Source of the DNA: Polyangiaceae bacterium
Lineage (GTDB): Bacteria > Myxococcota_A > Polyangia > Polyangiales > Polyangiaceae
Length of the DNA stretch: 64,000 nucleotides
NCBI GenBank assembly: GCA_020846005.1
Contig: JADLEQ010000110.1
Span: 1 to 64,000, forward strand
Direction of reading: 5' to 3'
The position numbers and the translations under genes are program-made. Shown here piece after piece: positions 1-9,005 of the stretch (position 1 is its first letter; every line of letters begins with the position of its first letter). Under the pieces are notes generated by a model. The model saw nothing but the letters and a program-made list of their open reading frames with translations. It searched no databases and was not told the DNA's origin.

Positions 1-343
1 AGTAGTAGTCGCGGCGGCCATAGCTGGGCTCCGACGTGCAGCGCCCGACCGCCCCGCCCGGGCAGTCCCCGGCCTCGAAGCGCCCGGTGGCGTCGAGGTA
101 GGGCACCTCTTCGCAGAGGCGCTTCGCCTCGTCCGGCGCGGCGACGAGCTCCCCTTTCGGGACGTACTCGATGCAGTAGGCGATCGACTCGTACTGGCAG
201 CGTGTGGTCACGGGGCGGTCGTCCCGGCAGTACGCCTGAGGAAGGTGGCGGCAGATGCCGGACTCGCCATCCTGCTCCTCGCCGCGAGTGCAGGCGGCGC
301 CCAGCGCGAGGAGGAGCGCGGCGGCGCGAAGTCGTCCCATCAT
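1..343 (-). CDS. Cys-rich lipoprotein, C-terminal part outside the window
   Basis: Read on the minus strand, translation from ATG 343 begins MMGRLRAAALLLALGAAC, a short basic N-terminus, a hydrophobic stretch and an LGAAC lipobox, so this is very probably a lipoprotein secreted by Sec and lipidated at Cys18. The mature part seen here (about 96 residues) has many cysteines in short spacings (ICRHL, AYCRDD, RCQYE, YCIEY, LCEEV, DCPGG, RCTSE), suggesting a disulfide-rich small periplasmic or surface domain. No family is recognised. The frame is open at the window edge, so the C-terminus is missing. The second ATG at 340 is an equally possible start. The start codons lie in a 14-bp tandem repeat described separately. 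Confidence 0.7.
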   Translation of the reverse strand, partial: MMGRLRAAALLLALGAACTRGEEQDGESGICRHLPQAYCRDDRPVTTRCQYESIAYCIEYVPKGELVAAPDEAKRLCEEVPYLDATGRFEAGDCPGGAVGRCTSEPSYGRRDYY

Positions 344-372
344 GTTCGTCCCATCATGTTCGTCCCATCATG
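332..372. repeat. 14-bp tandem repeat (about 2.9 copies) over a start codon
   Basis: The unit TCGTCCCATCATGT occurs at 332-345 and 346-359, with a third copy 360-372 truncated by one base. Read on the minus strand each copy supplies ATGATGGGACGA. Because 14 is not a multiple of 3, only the gene-proximal copy is in frame with the lipoprotein gene; each of the two upstream copies opens a five-codon frame (Met-Met-Gly-Arg-Thr) closed by a TGA that overlaps the next ATG. A copy-number change would alter the upstream mini-frames and the spacing to any promoter. Confidence 0.85.
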
Positions 373-440
373 ACGCGGAGCCATCCTATCGAACCGGCGC
401 CCCCAGGTCGAGCCGCGCAGAGCGGCACCGCGCCGGTCGC

Positions 441-2255
441 TCACCGCCTCGCGAACTGCAGCTCGTGGAGCCGGGCGTAGAGGCCCCCTCGTGCCACGAG
501 CTCCTCGTGCGCCCCGCTCTCGACGATCTTCCCGCGCTGGATGACGAGGATGCGATCCGCCGCGCGGATCGTGCTCAGGCGGTGGGCGATGACGAGGCTC
601 GTTCGCTCCTTCATCAGCGCCTCGAGCGCGGCCTGCAGGCGCGCCTCGGTGTCGCTGTCGACGCTCGCGGTCGCCTCGTCCAGGAGCAGTACGGGCGCGT
701 CACGGTAGAGCGCCCGCGCGAACGCGATGAGCTGGCGCTCACCGGCGGAGAAGTTGGCGCCCTGCTCGGCGACGGCGGCGTCGAGGCCACCCGGCCGGCG
801 TTCGAAGAGCTCGAGGGCGTCGAGCTTGCCCAGGACGCCGCGAACCCGACCGCGGTCGGGCTCTCCCCCCGCCGCGATGTTGTCCGCGACCGTCCCCGGA
901 AACAGGAAGACATCCTGCGGTACCACCGCGAACCGCGAGCGCAGCTCCTCACGCGTGAACGAGCGCACGTCGCGTCCCCCGACACGGACGACCCCGGCGC
1001 TCACGTCCCACAACCGGAGCAAGAGCGACGCGATGGTGCTCTTGCCCGATCCCGTCGGCCCGACCAGGGCGATCCTCTCCCCGGGGCGCGCCTCGAACGA
1101 GATCCCCGACAGCACCGGCACCCCGGGGCGGTACTCGAAGTCGACCCCCTCGAACGCCACCGCGGCGTCCCCCCGGGGCGGCGCGGCGTTCGCGGCCGGA
1201 GGCGCGTCCGGCGCGACGGTGTCGAGGAGCCCGAACACCCGCTCGGCCCCCGCCATGGCGCTCTGCAGCAGCGTGTACCGCATCGCGAGCATGCTGACGG
1301 GCTCGAAGAACATCGCGAGGTAGGCGATGAACGCGACCAGCGTCCCGAAGCTCGTCCCCGTGAAGCCGAGCGCGACCACGATCGCCGCCACGCACACGCT
1401 CGCGACCATCTCTATCGCTGCGTCCTGCATCGCCTCGTACTTGATGGCGGCGATGTTGGCGTCGCGGTAGGCGCGGTTGACCTCCCCGAACTCGTCGAAC
1501 TCCCGCCGCTCGCGCCCGTACGCCTGGACGACCGCCATCCCGCCGACCTGCTCGTTCATCCCGGCGTTCAGTCGCGCGGTCTTGGCGCGGATCTCGCGGA
1601 ACGACTCCCGCGAATAGCGGCGGAGCCACCCCACGAGGAGCGCGACCGGCGGCACCGCGGCGAACGCGACCAGCGAGAGCCTCCAGTCGAGCGCCAGCAT
1701 GAACCCCACGATCCCCACGAGCCGCGCCAGGTCGCCGAGCGCGTTCAGCGACCCCGAGGCGAACAGCTCGAGGATCGCGTCGACGTCGTTGGTGACGCGC
1801 GTCACGAGGCGCCCCACCGGCTGGGTGTCGAAGAACCCGAGCCGGAGCCCGTGCAAGAAGCGGAACACGTCCCGCCGCAGATCCGCCATCGCGCGCGCGC
1901 CGGCGATCTGCGTCGCCCAGAGCTGGCCGTACGCGACGAGCTGTTCGACGACGAGCACGAGCGCGATGGCGACACCGCCGGTCATGAGCCGCTCGTGCTC
2001 GCGCGCGACGACGCCTTCGTCGATGGCCCAGCGCATGACCAGCGGCCTCGAAAGGGCGCCCGCAGTCGAGACCGCCATGCCGCCGATCGCGATCCAGAGC
2101 AGCCGCTGGTAGGGGCGGAGATACGGCCACAGGCGGCGCGCGAGCCGAGCGTCGTACGCCTTGCCGAGCGCGCCCTCCTCGTGGAACGCGTCCAGCAGCG
2201 CGCGGGTGCGCTGGGCCTGCGCGCCCGCAGCGCCGGGCTTCGTCTGGGCCGTCAC
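441..2255 (-). CDS. ABC exporter half-transporter with canonical ATP site (MdlB/BmrD-like)
   Basis: 604 residues, the usual size of a type IV ABC exporter half: an N-terminal six-helix membrane domain (about residues 45-320) and a C-terminal nucleotide-binding domain. The latter shows Walker A (GPTGSGKST), a variant signature (FSAGERQ instead of LSGGQ), a full Walker B with catalytic Glu (VLLLDEATASVD) and the switch His (IAHRLSTI). Its start overlaps the stop of the preceding half-transporter by 4 bp (ATGA), so the two are translated together and probably form a heterodimer in the inner membrane exporting drugs or lipid-like molecules. This subunit supplies the catalytic Walker B. The substrate cannot be told from sequence. 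Closest relatives in organisation are E. coli MdlAB and Bacillus BmrCD. Confidence 0.9.
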   Translation of the reverse strand: MTAQTKPGAAGAQAQRTRALLDAFHEEGALGKAYDARLARRLWPYLRPYQRLLWIAIGGMAVSTAGALSRPLVMRWAIDEGVVAREHERLMTGGVAIALVLVVEQLVAYGQLWATQIAGARAMADLRRDVFRFLHGLRLGFFDTQPVGRLVTRVTNDVDAILELFASGSLNALGDLARLVGIVGFMLALDWRLSLVAFAAVPPVALLVGWLRRYSRESFREIRAKTARLNAGMNEQVGGMAVVQAYGRERREFDEFGEVNRAYRDANIAAIKYEAMQDAAIEMVASVCVAAIVVALGFTGTSFGTLVAFIAYLAMFFEPVSMLAMRYTLLQSAMAGAERVFGLLDTVAPDAPPAANAAPPRGDAAVAFEGVDFEYRPGVPVLSGISFEARPGERIALVGPTGSGKSTIASLLLRLWDVSAGVVRVGGRDVRSFTREELRSRFAVVPQDVFLFPGTVADNIAAGGEPDRGRVRGVLGKLDALELFERRPGGLDAAVAEQGANFSAGERQLIAFARALYRDAPVLLLDEATASVDSDTEARLQAALEALMKERTSLVIAHRLSTIRAADRILVIQRGKIVESGAHEELVARGGLYARLHELQFARR

Positions 2256-4063
2256 GCGGTCGCTCCGGTCGCGGGGGCCCCGCTCACGTCACCGAGCCGC
2301 GCGAGCTCGCTCTCGATGCGCTGCTCCTCGGCGAACATGGCGTAGAGCCCTCCTCGCGCGACCAGCTCGTCGTGGGTGCCCTCCTCGAGGACGCTCCCCG
2401 CGTCGAGGACGACGATCCGATCGCAGCGCGCGGCCGCCGCCACCCGGTGCGTCACGAGGATCACGCTGCGCTCGGCCCGCTGGCGGTCGATGGCGGCGAG
2501 GATCGCCGTCTCCGTGCGGGCGTCCACGGCGCTCAGCGGATCGTCGAGGACGAGGATCCTCGGCTCACGGACGAACGCTCGGGCGAGCGCGGCGCGCTGC
2601 TTCTGCCCGCCCGAGAGCTGGACGCCGCGCTCGCCGACGATGGTGTCCAGGCCGTCCGGGAGCTGGGCGAGGTCGCTCGTCAGGTGGGCCTCGGCGGCCG
2701 CCCGCTCGACGCGCGCCATGCCCTCGGGCGAGTCGGGATCGTCGAGCGCGTAGCCCACGTTGCGGGCCAGCGTCGTGGAGAAGAGGAACGGGGTCTGCTG
2801 AGCGTAGCCGATCGTACGCCGGACGAAGGCGAGCGGCAGATCGCAGATGTCGACGCCATCGAGGAACACTGCGCCGCGGGGTGTCGGCTGGAGACGGGGC
2901 AGGAGCGCCGCGAGCGTGCTCTTGCCCGCGCCGGTACGCCCGACGATCGCCAGCGACCCGCCCGGCGGGACGCGGAGCGACACGCCGCGGAGCACGGGAT
3001 GATCGCCGTATCCGAACGACAGCTCGCGGACCTCGAGCCCACCGGTCACGCGCCGGGGCTCGGGCTCGGGGAGCGGGCCGTCCACGACGTCCGGCTCCGA
3101 CTCGTAGACCTCCGCGAGGCGCCGGTACGCGGCGCGCCCGCGCTGCACGAGCCCGACGACGAAGCCGAGCGCCATGAGCGGCCAGGTGAGCCGCCCGAGC
3201 GCCCGATAGAAGAACAGGAACTCCCCCTCGGTGAGCTCGCCGCGGAAGAGGAGGTGTCCGCCGTACCAGAAGACGATCAGCACGCCGGCCGCGGTCACCA
3301 TCTGGAGCACCGGGCCCATGGAGAGCCTGAGCCGCGCGAGCGCGAGGTTCTTCTCGAGGTAGTCGCGGTTGGTCCGCTCGAAGCGAGCGAGCTCCTGCTC
3401 CTCGAGCGCGAAGCTTCGCACCACACGGACGCCGGCGATGCTCGTCTGCGCGGCGTCGCTCATGCGACCGAGCGCGTCTTGGTTCTCGCGCGTGCGGGAG
3501 AACATGAGCCGAGAGAAGTGGCGCGTGACGAGGAGCAGGGCCGGGAGCGTCGCGAGCGAAGCGGCCGTCAGCTTGATGGAGTACGACAGCGTGACGGCCA
3601 GGGCGCTGACCAGGCCGAACACCGTGTTGATGACGTTCAACATCCCGAACCCGAGCAGGAGCCGGATCTGCAGGAGATCGTTGGTCGCGCGGCTCATGAT
3701 CTCGCCGCTCGCCATCCGCCCGAAGAACGACGGCCCGAGGCGCTGCAGCCGCCCGAGCAGCGCCTGGCGGAGCTCGTACTCCGCCTGTCTTCCGGCGTTG
3801 AAGACGGCGATGCGCGACCACACCCGGATGCCGAACGCGCCGACGGCGACGCCGACCAGCCAGGGCCCGATCGCCAGCGCGGCCGCCGTCTGACCGCCGA
3901 CGAGCGCGTCGACCGCCCGCTGGCTGCGGGTGTCGAACCAGTACTGGGAGTACTGGTACGCGCCGAGCAGGGCAGCGCCCAGGAGGTACCGCGCGCGGTG
4001 TCGCAGCACCTGGGCGCCAAGCCCCACCGGCACCGTCGCCGGGTCGAGTGGATCGGAGGGCAT
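2252..4063 (-). CDS. ABC exporter half-transporter with degenerate Walker B (MdlA/BmrC-like)
   Basis: 603 residues, membrane domain followed by nucleotide-binding domain. Walker A is GRTGAGKST and the signature is a standard LSGGQKQ, but Walker B reads ILVLDDPLSAVD: the catalytic Glu after the Walker B Asp is replaced by Asp, as known for the degenerate subunit of heterodimeric exporters such as MdlA or BmrC. Together with the downstream half (variant signature, intact Glu) this predicts one degenerate and one consensus ATP site. First gene of the pair; the ATG at 4063 follows an 80-bp gap after the Omp85-like gene on the same strand, so read-through from that gene is possible. Confidence 0.9.
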   Translation of the reverse strand: MPSDPLDPATVPVGLGAQVLRHRARYLLGAALLGAYQYSQYWFDTRSQRAVDALVGGQTAAALAIGPWLVGVAVGAFGIRVWSRIAVFNAGRQAEYELRQALLGRLQRLGPSFFGRMASGEIMSRATNDLLQIRLLLGFGMLNVINTVFGLVSALAVTLSYSIKLTAASLATLPALLLVTRHFSRLMFSRTRENQDALGRMSDAAQTSIAGVRVVRSFALEEQELARFERTNRDYLEKNLALARLRLSMGPVLQMVTAAGVLIVFWYGGHLLFRGELTEGEFLFFYRALGRLTWPLMALGFVVGLVQRGRAAYRRLAEVYESEPDVVDGPLPEPEPRRVTGGLEVRELSFGYGDHPVLRGVSLRVPPGGSLAIVGRTGAGKSTLAALLPRLQPTPRGAVFLDGVDICDLPLAFVRRTIGYAQQTPFLFSTTLARNVGYALDDPDSPEGMARVERAAAEAHLTSDLAQLPDGLDTIVGERGVQLSGGQKQRAALARAFVREPRILVLDDPLSAVDARTETAILAAIDRQRAERSVILVTHRVAAAARCDRIVVLDAGSVLEEGTHDELVARGGLYAMFAEEQRIESELARLGDVSGAPATGATA

Positions 4064-4120
4064 GGGGGGGCGGCCCGGAGCATGCGGCCGGGTCGGCGGA
4101 ACCGGTAGCTAGCACGCGAG

Positions 4121-4144
4121 GAGCCGGCCGGGACGGCCGGGCTC
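4121..4144 (-). terminator. GC-rich hairpin at the end of the Omp85-like gene
   Basis: GAGCCGGCCG, three-base loop, then CGGCCGGGCTC: a strong stem with one bulged G, overlapping the stop codon at 4143-4145. There is no U-tract, so it could attenuate rather than terminate. It sits between the Omp85-like gene and the ABC exporter genes, both on the minus strand. Confidence 0.35.
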
Positions 4145-7100
4145 AGAGCACGCCGATGCTGAAGTGGAAGGCGCCCAGGTCCTCCCAGGTGCGCTCCGGC
4201 CCCACGTCGACGCCGAGGCCGCCGAGGACTCGCTCCAAGTTGAACCCGTAGTCGAACACGAGCGGCCCGATCGGCGTGACCAGCCGGAGCCCCGTCCCGA
4301 CGGCGTACCGCAGGTCGAGCGGATCGGCCCGCGTCGGATCCCGCCACAGGTTGCCCGCGTCGAGGAAGAGGGCCGTCGCCAGCGAGTCGCCGACCGGGAC
4401 GCGGAGCTCGAGCCGCGGGTTGATGAAGAGGTCCCCACCCCGGATGACGACCTGCTCCACGCGGAGCCCGGAGCCCGGATCGAGGAGCTGCCGCGCCACG
4501 TCCTCGGGCACCACGGAGTCCTGCGGGTGCCCGCGCAGGGAGTCGACGCCCCCGAGGAAGAACAGGCGATCCGGGTAGGTCTGCGAGCACGCGCCCAGCC
4601 GCTGCTGGCGGAGCACCAAGGCGCGGCAAGGCGTCAGCAGCTGGTGGTTGTAGCCGCCCCGCAGGCTCAGGGCGATGGCGGGCCCGCGGCGCCCGACCGG
4701 GATGTAGCCGGCCACTCGCCCCGAGAACCGTAGGAACTGGCTGGTCGTCGGCGCGAACGGATCCACCGTACCCCCCTGTACGGGACCCGCGGTGTCACCC
4801 ACCGGGTCGGCGCGCACGTGCTCGACGCCCAGCGCGAGGAGCGTCCCTCGCCTGGCGTCGAGCGGGTTGTCGCGACGATCCCATGTCACGCCGACGCGCT
4901 GCGCCTTCGCGAGGGTCGTCCCGGCGGGTACCCGGAAGGCCCCCGCCTGCGTCGGGTTCTGCTCGACGTAGTCGCTGAGCGCGCTCTTCTCACGGTTGCC
5001 GAAGATCTGCGCGGTGTTGAGCTCCAGGGACCCGCCGAGCTGCGCCGAGATACGCGGCGACGGTCGGAACCCGAGCGTGACGATCCCGGCGTCCTTCACC
5101 AGGCCGAAGTCGCGGGCGTTGTCGCGCACGTCCACCCCCTCGACGGACAACCGGAACAGCGGGCCGAGTCCGATGTCCGGGAGCTCCAGGGTGGCGGAGT
5201 TCCGTCGCTCCAGCCGCTCGCCCACGTCGAGCTCGCGGTACTTTCGCCGGACGTCGCTCTCGAGCACGAACGGGGGCGGCAGGTAGCCGAGCTGTACCCG
5301 GAGCACGAGCTGGATCGCCTCACCGCCGAGGTTGCGGTGGCCGTACTCGAAGCCCACGCGGAACCCCTCGCCCGTGCTGAACCCGGGCCGCACGTCGAGG
5401 TACTGCGGTAGCCGCTCGACGACGGTGATCACGACGGTCTTCTCGCGCGCCGGCACGTACGGCTCCTCGAGGCCGACGGTGACGCTCGCGAACGTGCCGA
5501 GGGTCGCCAGCCGCTCCTCGGTCGCCCGCACCAGGCCGCGCTCGTACGCCCCGCCCACCTCCAGCGCGACGCGGCTCAGGATCAGCGACTCGTTGGTGCG
5601 TCGCGCGCCGCGGACCACGAAGCCCGACACGATCACGCGCTCGCGGGGGCTCACCACGAACCGCACGCGCGCGCGGCTCCGGTCGGGCGAGAGATCGAGG
5701 AAGCTCTCGACCTCCGCGAAGGCGAACCCACGATCGGCGTGGGCGTCCACCAGCCGACGGCGCGCGTCCTCCACCGCCTCGAGCGACAGCGGCTTGCCGA
5801 GCTCGAGCGCCGCCGCCGCCGCCAGCTCGGCCTCGACCGGCGCGCAGGTCCGAGGCGAGGCCGGGTCGGCGCACGCGCCGCCCTCACCCTCGAAGTCCAC
5901 GCTCCAGAGCAGCGTCTGGACGCCGAGGCGGATCGGGATCTGCAGGAGCAGGTCGGGCTCGCAGGTGATCCCGCGCGCGCGGTCGGGCACGCACTGGACG
6001 GCAGGATCGATCTCGAGATCCGGAGGGCGCTCCCCTTCGAAGCGGCACGTGACGGGGGGGCGCCGACGCTCGCCGAGGGGGACGCACGTGCCGGCGGGAG
6101 AGCGCGGGTCGCACGCGCGACGGACGACGATGAGCGGCCCGACCGACGCGGAGAGGTACCCCTCCGCGCGGTACAGCGCCTGCAGGTGCTCGAGCGCCCG
6201 CTCGTAGAGCTCCGGCACGAAGGTCCGGTACGGGTCGAGGCGCAGCGGCGCGGGTCGTGCGCCGCGGACGCCACCGGGGCCGAACGTGGCGTCCGCCACC
6301 GACGGATCCACGGACTCGAGGAGCCCGGATCCGGGCAGATCGGAGAGGAAGCTCTCGATCTCGCTGCCCACCTCGGCCGGCGTCCTCGAGCCGCCGAGGC
6401 AGACGTACTCGCGCGAGACCACGGTCGCCCGGCGGCCCTCCCGGACCTCGAGCGCGAGCACCTCCTCCGCGGGGCTCGCGCCGGGCCGCCGCGCCGTGCT
6501 CACCTCGACGTCGAGGAAGCCACGCTCCAGGTAGAAGCGCTCCACGCGCTCCGCGAGCGACGCCGGTGAGCGGTCGTCCGCGCCCTCGAGATCCAACGCC
6601 TCCTCGAGCTGGTCGGAGTCGAACGCGCGGTTCCCCGAGAACCGGATCCGGACGCGGAGCCCAGCGTGGACGCGCACCCGGAGCGGCTGGACGACGCCGA
6701 CGGGCGCCCCGAGCTCGTGCTGGACGGTCGCGCCGTGCCAGCCGCGGCGGCGGAGCTCGTCGGCGAGCGCGCGGTCGGCCTCCTCGAGCGCGGACGAGTC
6801 GGCGCGGTCGCCCGAAGCCACCGCGTACTCGTGCGCCGGCACGCCCGAAGCGGCGCCACGGGGCGAGATCACGAAGGTGCGCCGACCGACCCGCGCTGGC
6901 TCGCCGCTCGAGACGAAGATGGCGACGACGACCAGATCCTCGTCGTCCGTCTCGATGGCGTCGACCTTCACCGTCGCGGCGGGATACCCACGGCGCCGAT
7001 GCAGCGCACGGAGCCGATCGGCGAGGCGGTCCATCTCGGCCTCGGTGATCTCGTCCCCGGCGCGCGCGATGGACGCGCCCTCGAGGTCATCGGCGTCGAG

Positions 7101-7583
7101 AGGAGCACCATCGATCCGCACGCCGGCGATGCGCCGCCGCGGCACGGCCCGCAGGCGCAGCACGACGCCGTCCGCCTCGGGGGCGACCTCCGCGACCACC
7201 TCGGCGTAACGCCCCGTATCCATGAGCTCGCGGATGGCCCTGCGCGCGACCTCGGGCGAGAAGCGCTCCCCAGCGCGCACGCGGCGCAGGCCGGGCGGCG
7301 CCTTCTCCCGCAGGCGGCGCCCGGTGACGGCGATCTCATACCGGCGAACGGGCCTGCCCTCGAGCTCCGTGTCTCCCCGCGGCGTGAGCCGGGGCACGCC
7401 CTCGGGCACGGGCGCCGCGCTCGCGCTCGCGCTCGGGCCTCCACCGCCGGGCCTCGGCTGCGCGAGCGGTCGCGAGGCCGCGAGCACCCCGATGAGGAGG
7501 ATCAGCGCCGCGAGCCAGCGGCGGACCGCCTGGGGGGACCGCGGCGCGCGGCGCGCGCGTCGATGGCTCTCGGGACGCTCCAC
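4143..7583 (-). CDS. Large Omp85-family outer-membrane protein (POTRA repeats plus 16-strand barrel)
   Basis: About 1146 residues. A basic N-terminus and hydrophobic segment (LAALILLIGVLAA) ending near ALAQ-like residues form a signal peptide. The next 700 or so residues carry repeated POTRA-type patterns ('RRAIRELMDTGRYAEV', 'RRLVDAHADRGFAFAEVE', 'EERLATLGTFASVTV'), and the last 370 residues are amphipathic strands with the Omp85 loop-6 motif as GGVDSLRGH. Family role: insertion of beta-barrel proteins or substrates at the outer membrane (BamA, TamA). It is much longer than BamA (about 800), has a Cys-rich stretch between the POTRA repeats, and ends in Leu rather than an aromatic residue. 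GTG 7583 is chosen because AGGT lies six bases upstream; the frame stays open to 7649. It may be a TamA-like paralogue rather than the essential BamA. Confidence 0.85.
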   Translation of the reverse strand: MERPESHRRARRAPRSPQAVRRWLAALILLIGVLAASRPLAQPRPGGGGPSASASAAPVPEGVPRLTPRGDTELEGRPVRRYEIAVTGRRLREKAPPGLRRVRAGERFSPEVARRAIRELMDTGRYAEVVAEVAPEADGVVLRLRAVPRRRIAGVRIDGAPLDADDLEGASIARAGDEITEAEMDRLADRLRALHRRRGYPAATVKVDAIETDDEDLVVVAIFVSSGEPARVGRRTFVISPRGAASGVPAHEYAVASGDRADSSALEEADRALADELRRRGWHGATVQHELGAPVGVVQPLRVRVHAGLRVRIRFSGNRAFDSDQLEEALDLEGADDRSPASLAERVERFYLERGFLDVEVSTARRPGASPAEEVLALEVREGRRATVVSREYVCLGGSRTPAEVGSEIESFLSDLPGSGLLESVDPSVADATFGPGGVRGARPAPLRLDPYRTFVPELYERALEHLQALYRAEGYLSASVGPLIVVRRACDPRSPAGTCVPLGERRRPPVTCRFEGERPPDLEIDPAVQCVPDRARGITCEPDLLLQIPIRLGVQTLLWSVDFEGEGGACADPASPRTCAPVEAELAAAAALELGKPLSLEAVEDARRRLVDAHADRGFAFAEVESFLDLSPDRSRARVRFVVSPRERVIVSGFVVRGARRTNESLILSRVALEVGGAYERGLVRATEERLATLGTFASVTVGLEEPYVPAREKTVVITVVERLPQYLDVRPGFSTGEGFRVGFEYGHRNLGGEAIQLVLRVQLGYLPPPFVLESDVRRKYRELDVGERLERRNSATLELPDIGLGPLFRLSVEGVDVRDNARDFGLVKDAGIVTLGFRPSPRISAQLGGSLELNTAQIFGNREKSALSDYVEQNPTQAGAFRVPAGTTLAKAQRVGVTWDRRDNPLDARRGTLLALGVEHVRADPVGDTAGPVQGGTVDPFAPTTSQFLRFSGRVAGYIPVGRRGPAIALSLRGGYNHQLLTPCRALVLRQQRLGACSQTYPDRLFFLGGVDSLRGHPQDSVVPEDVARQLLDPGSGLRVEQVVIRGGDLFINPRLELRVPVGDSLATALFLDAGNLWRDPTRADPLDLRYAVGTGLRLVTPIGPLVFDYGFNLERVLGGLGVDVGPERTWEDLGAFHFSIGVL

Positions 7584-7783
7584 GTTCGACCTGGTACCGG
7601 CTCGCCGGGCCCTCGCCGCGCAGCGGGCTCGGCCGGCTCTGGGTCGCACCGCAGGCGGGACGCCCGCGCGAGGACCCGCCGCTAGATATCGTGGATCCCG
7701 GCGCGGCGCATGGTGGGCGCCCCTGCCCGGCCGGCGGCCGCATTTGAGTTGCCCCGACGCCTCGTCGCCAGCATGTTGGCGAC

Positions 7784-8983
7784 GTGCACCCGCCAGACGC
7801 CCTCGCCCGCGGAGCGCCGCGCGAGGGCGAGCGGCCGCGCCGGCGCTGGCTCGGTTGGGCCGCGCTCGGGCTGCTCCTCACGAGCCCCGCCGGGCTGTGG
7901 TGGGCGGTACATCGGTTCCCCACGGTCGGTCCCATCGTGGCCGACTCGCTCCGCGCGGTGTTCGGGGTCGAGGCGGTCGCCCGCCTCGAGGAGCTGGTGT
8001 ACGGCGCGGAGGATCGCGTCCTGCAGACCGTGAAGGGCGACGAAGCGCCCCAGGCGCGGTGGGAGACGGCGCCGCCGGGCGCGAACGCGGCGCCCACCGA
8101 CGCCGGCGCCGACGCCCCACGTCGATTCGTGCCGGCAAACGTGGGGCCGGTCCTCGCCGAGTGGTCGGCGCCGGGCGACGGCGTGTGGGTGCCGATGCCG
8201 AACGCGCTCGACCCCTCGGCCCCGCCGCGGCTCCACAAAACGCTCCTCCACCCGGATCGGAACCGCTCGTGGGCCGAGGTGTTCGTGGTCGTCGGGTCGC
8301 TCGACGAGGTCGAGGTGCGCTTCGTGATCGGCCGCCACGAGCCGAAGAGCCAGGCCAAGGAGGCCGCCGCGTACGCGCGCCCCGCCGTCGTGCCCGAGGC
8401 CGATCGCGGCGCGCTGCTCCTCGCGTTCAACGGCGGGTTCAAGACGGAGCACGGGTGGTATGGCGTCAAGCAGGACGGCATCACCTTCGTGAAGCCGCGC
8501 GAGAAGGTGTGCACCTTCGGGCAGACGACGAGCGGAGAGCTGCTGATCCGCACGTGGACGGGGCTCGCGGCGCGCGAGCCGGAGCTCGCGTGGTACCGCC
8601 AGGCGCCCCAGTGCCTCGTCGAGGACGGGGCGCTGCATGTCGGGCTCGCGCAGGAGAAGACGACGTACTGGGGCGCGACGCTCGACGGCGAGACGGTCAT
8701 CCGGCGGTCCGCGGTCGGCCTCGACGGCACGGGCCGGCGGTTCTTCGTCGCGATCACGAACCACACGACGGCGCGCGCCGTCGCGATCGCCCTGAAGCAC
8801 GCGGGCGCCGACCACGTCGCGCAGCTCGACGTGAACTGGTCGTATCCGAAGATCGTCACCTACGAGCGGGTCGGCGACGGCGCGCTCCGCGCGGTCGGCA
8901 TCGCCAAGGGGTTCGAGCACCAAGAGGACGAGTACGTGGGGACGCGCTCGCAGAGGGACTTCTTCTACGTCGTGTCGCGCTGA
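7784..8983 (+). CDS. Membrane-anchored phosphodiester-glycosidase-like protein
   Basis: 399 residues from a GTG start. One N-terminal hydrophobic segment (about residues 23-43) after a basic stretch anchors or exports it. The C-terminal two thirds resemble the NAGPA/phosphodiester glycosidase fold: an AFNGGF motif (about residue 212), a CTFGQ segment, an RRSAVGLD segment matching the family's 'R(T)A(I)G' site, and a conserved Asp in HVAQLDVNWSYP. Family members remove sugar-1-phosphate caps or act on cell-envelope phosphodiesters; the substrate here is unknown. It is divergent from the Omp85-like gene and 22 bp upstream of mutM on the same strand. No good ribosome binding site is visible, so the start is uncertain. 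Confidence 0.65.
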   Translation: MHPPDALARGAPREGERPRRRWLGWAALGLLLTSPAGLWWAVHRFPTVGPIVADSLRAVFGVEAVARLEELVYGAEDRVLQTVKGDEAPQARWETAPPGANAAPTDAGADAPRRFVPANVGPVLAEWSAPGDGVWVPMPNALDPSAPPRLHKTLLHPDRNRSWAEVFVVVGSLDEVEVRFVIGRHEPKSQAKEAAAYARPAVVPEADRGALLLAFNGGFKTEHGWYGVKQDGITFVKPREKVCTFGQTTSGELLIRTWTGLAAREPELAWYRQAPQCLVEDGALHVGLAQEKTTYWGATLDGETVIRRSAVGLDGTGRRFFVAITNHTTARAVAIALKHAGADHVAQLDVNWSYPKIVTYERVGDGALRAVGIAKGFEHQEDEYVGTRSQRDFFYVVSR

Positions 8984-9005
8984 GCGACGCGAGGCGGTCG
9001 ACGAC

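Noticed and set aside
255-2345. Long plus-strand open frame of 696 codons over the ABC gene
   Set aside because: Arg/Pro/Ala-rich translation without motifs, antisense to a well-supported ABC protein; arises from GC-rich codon bias.
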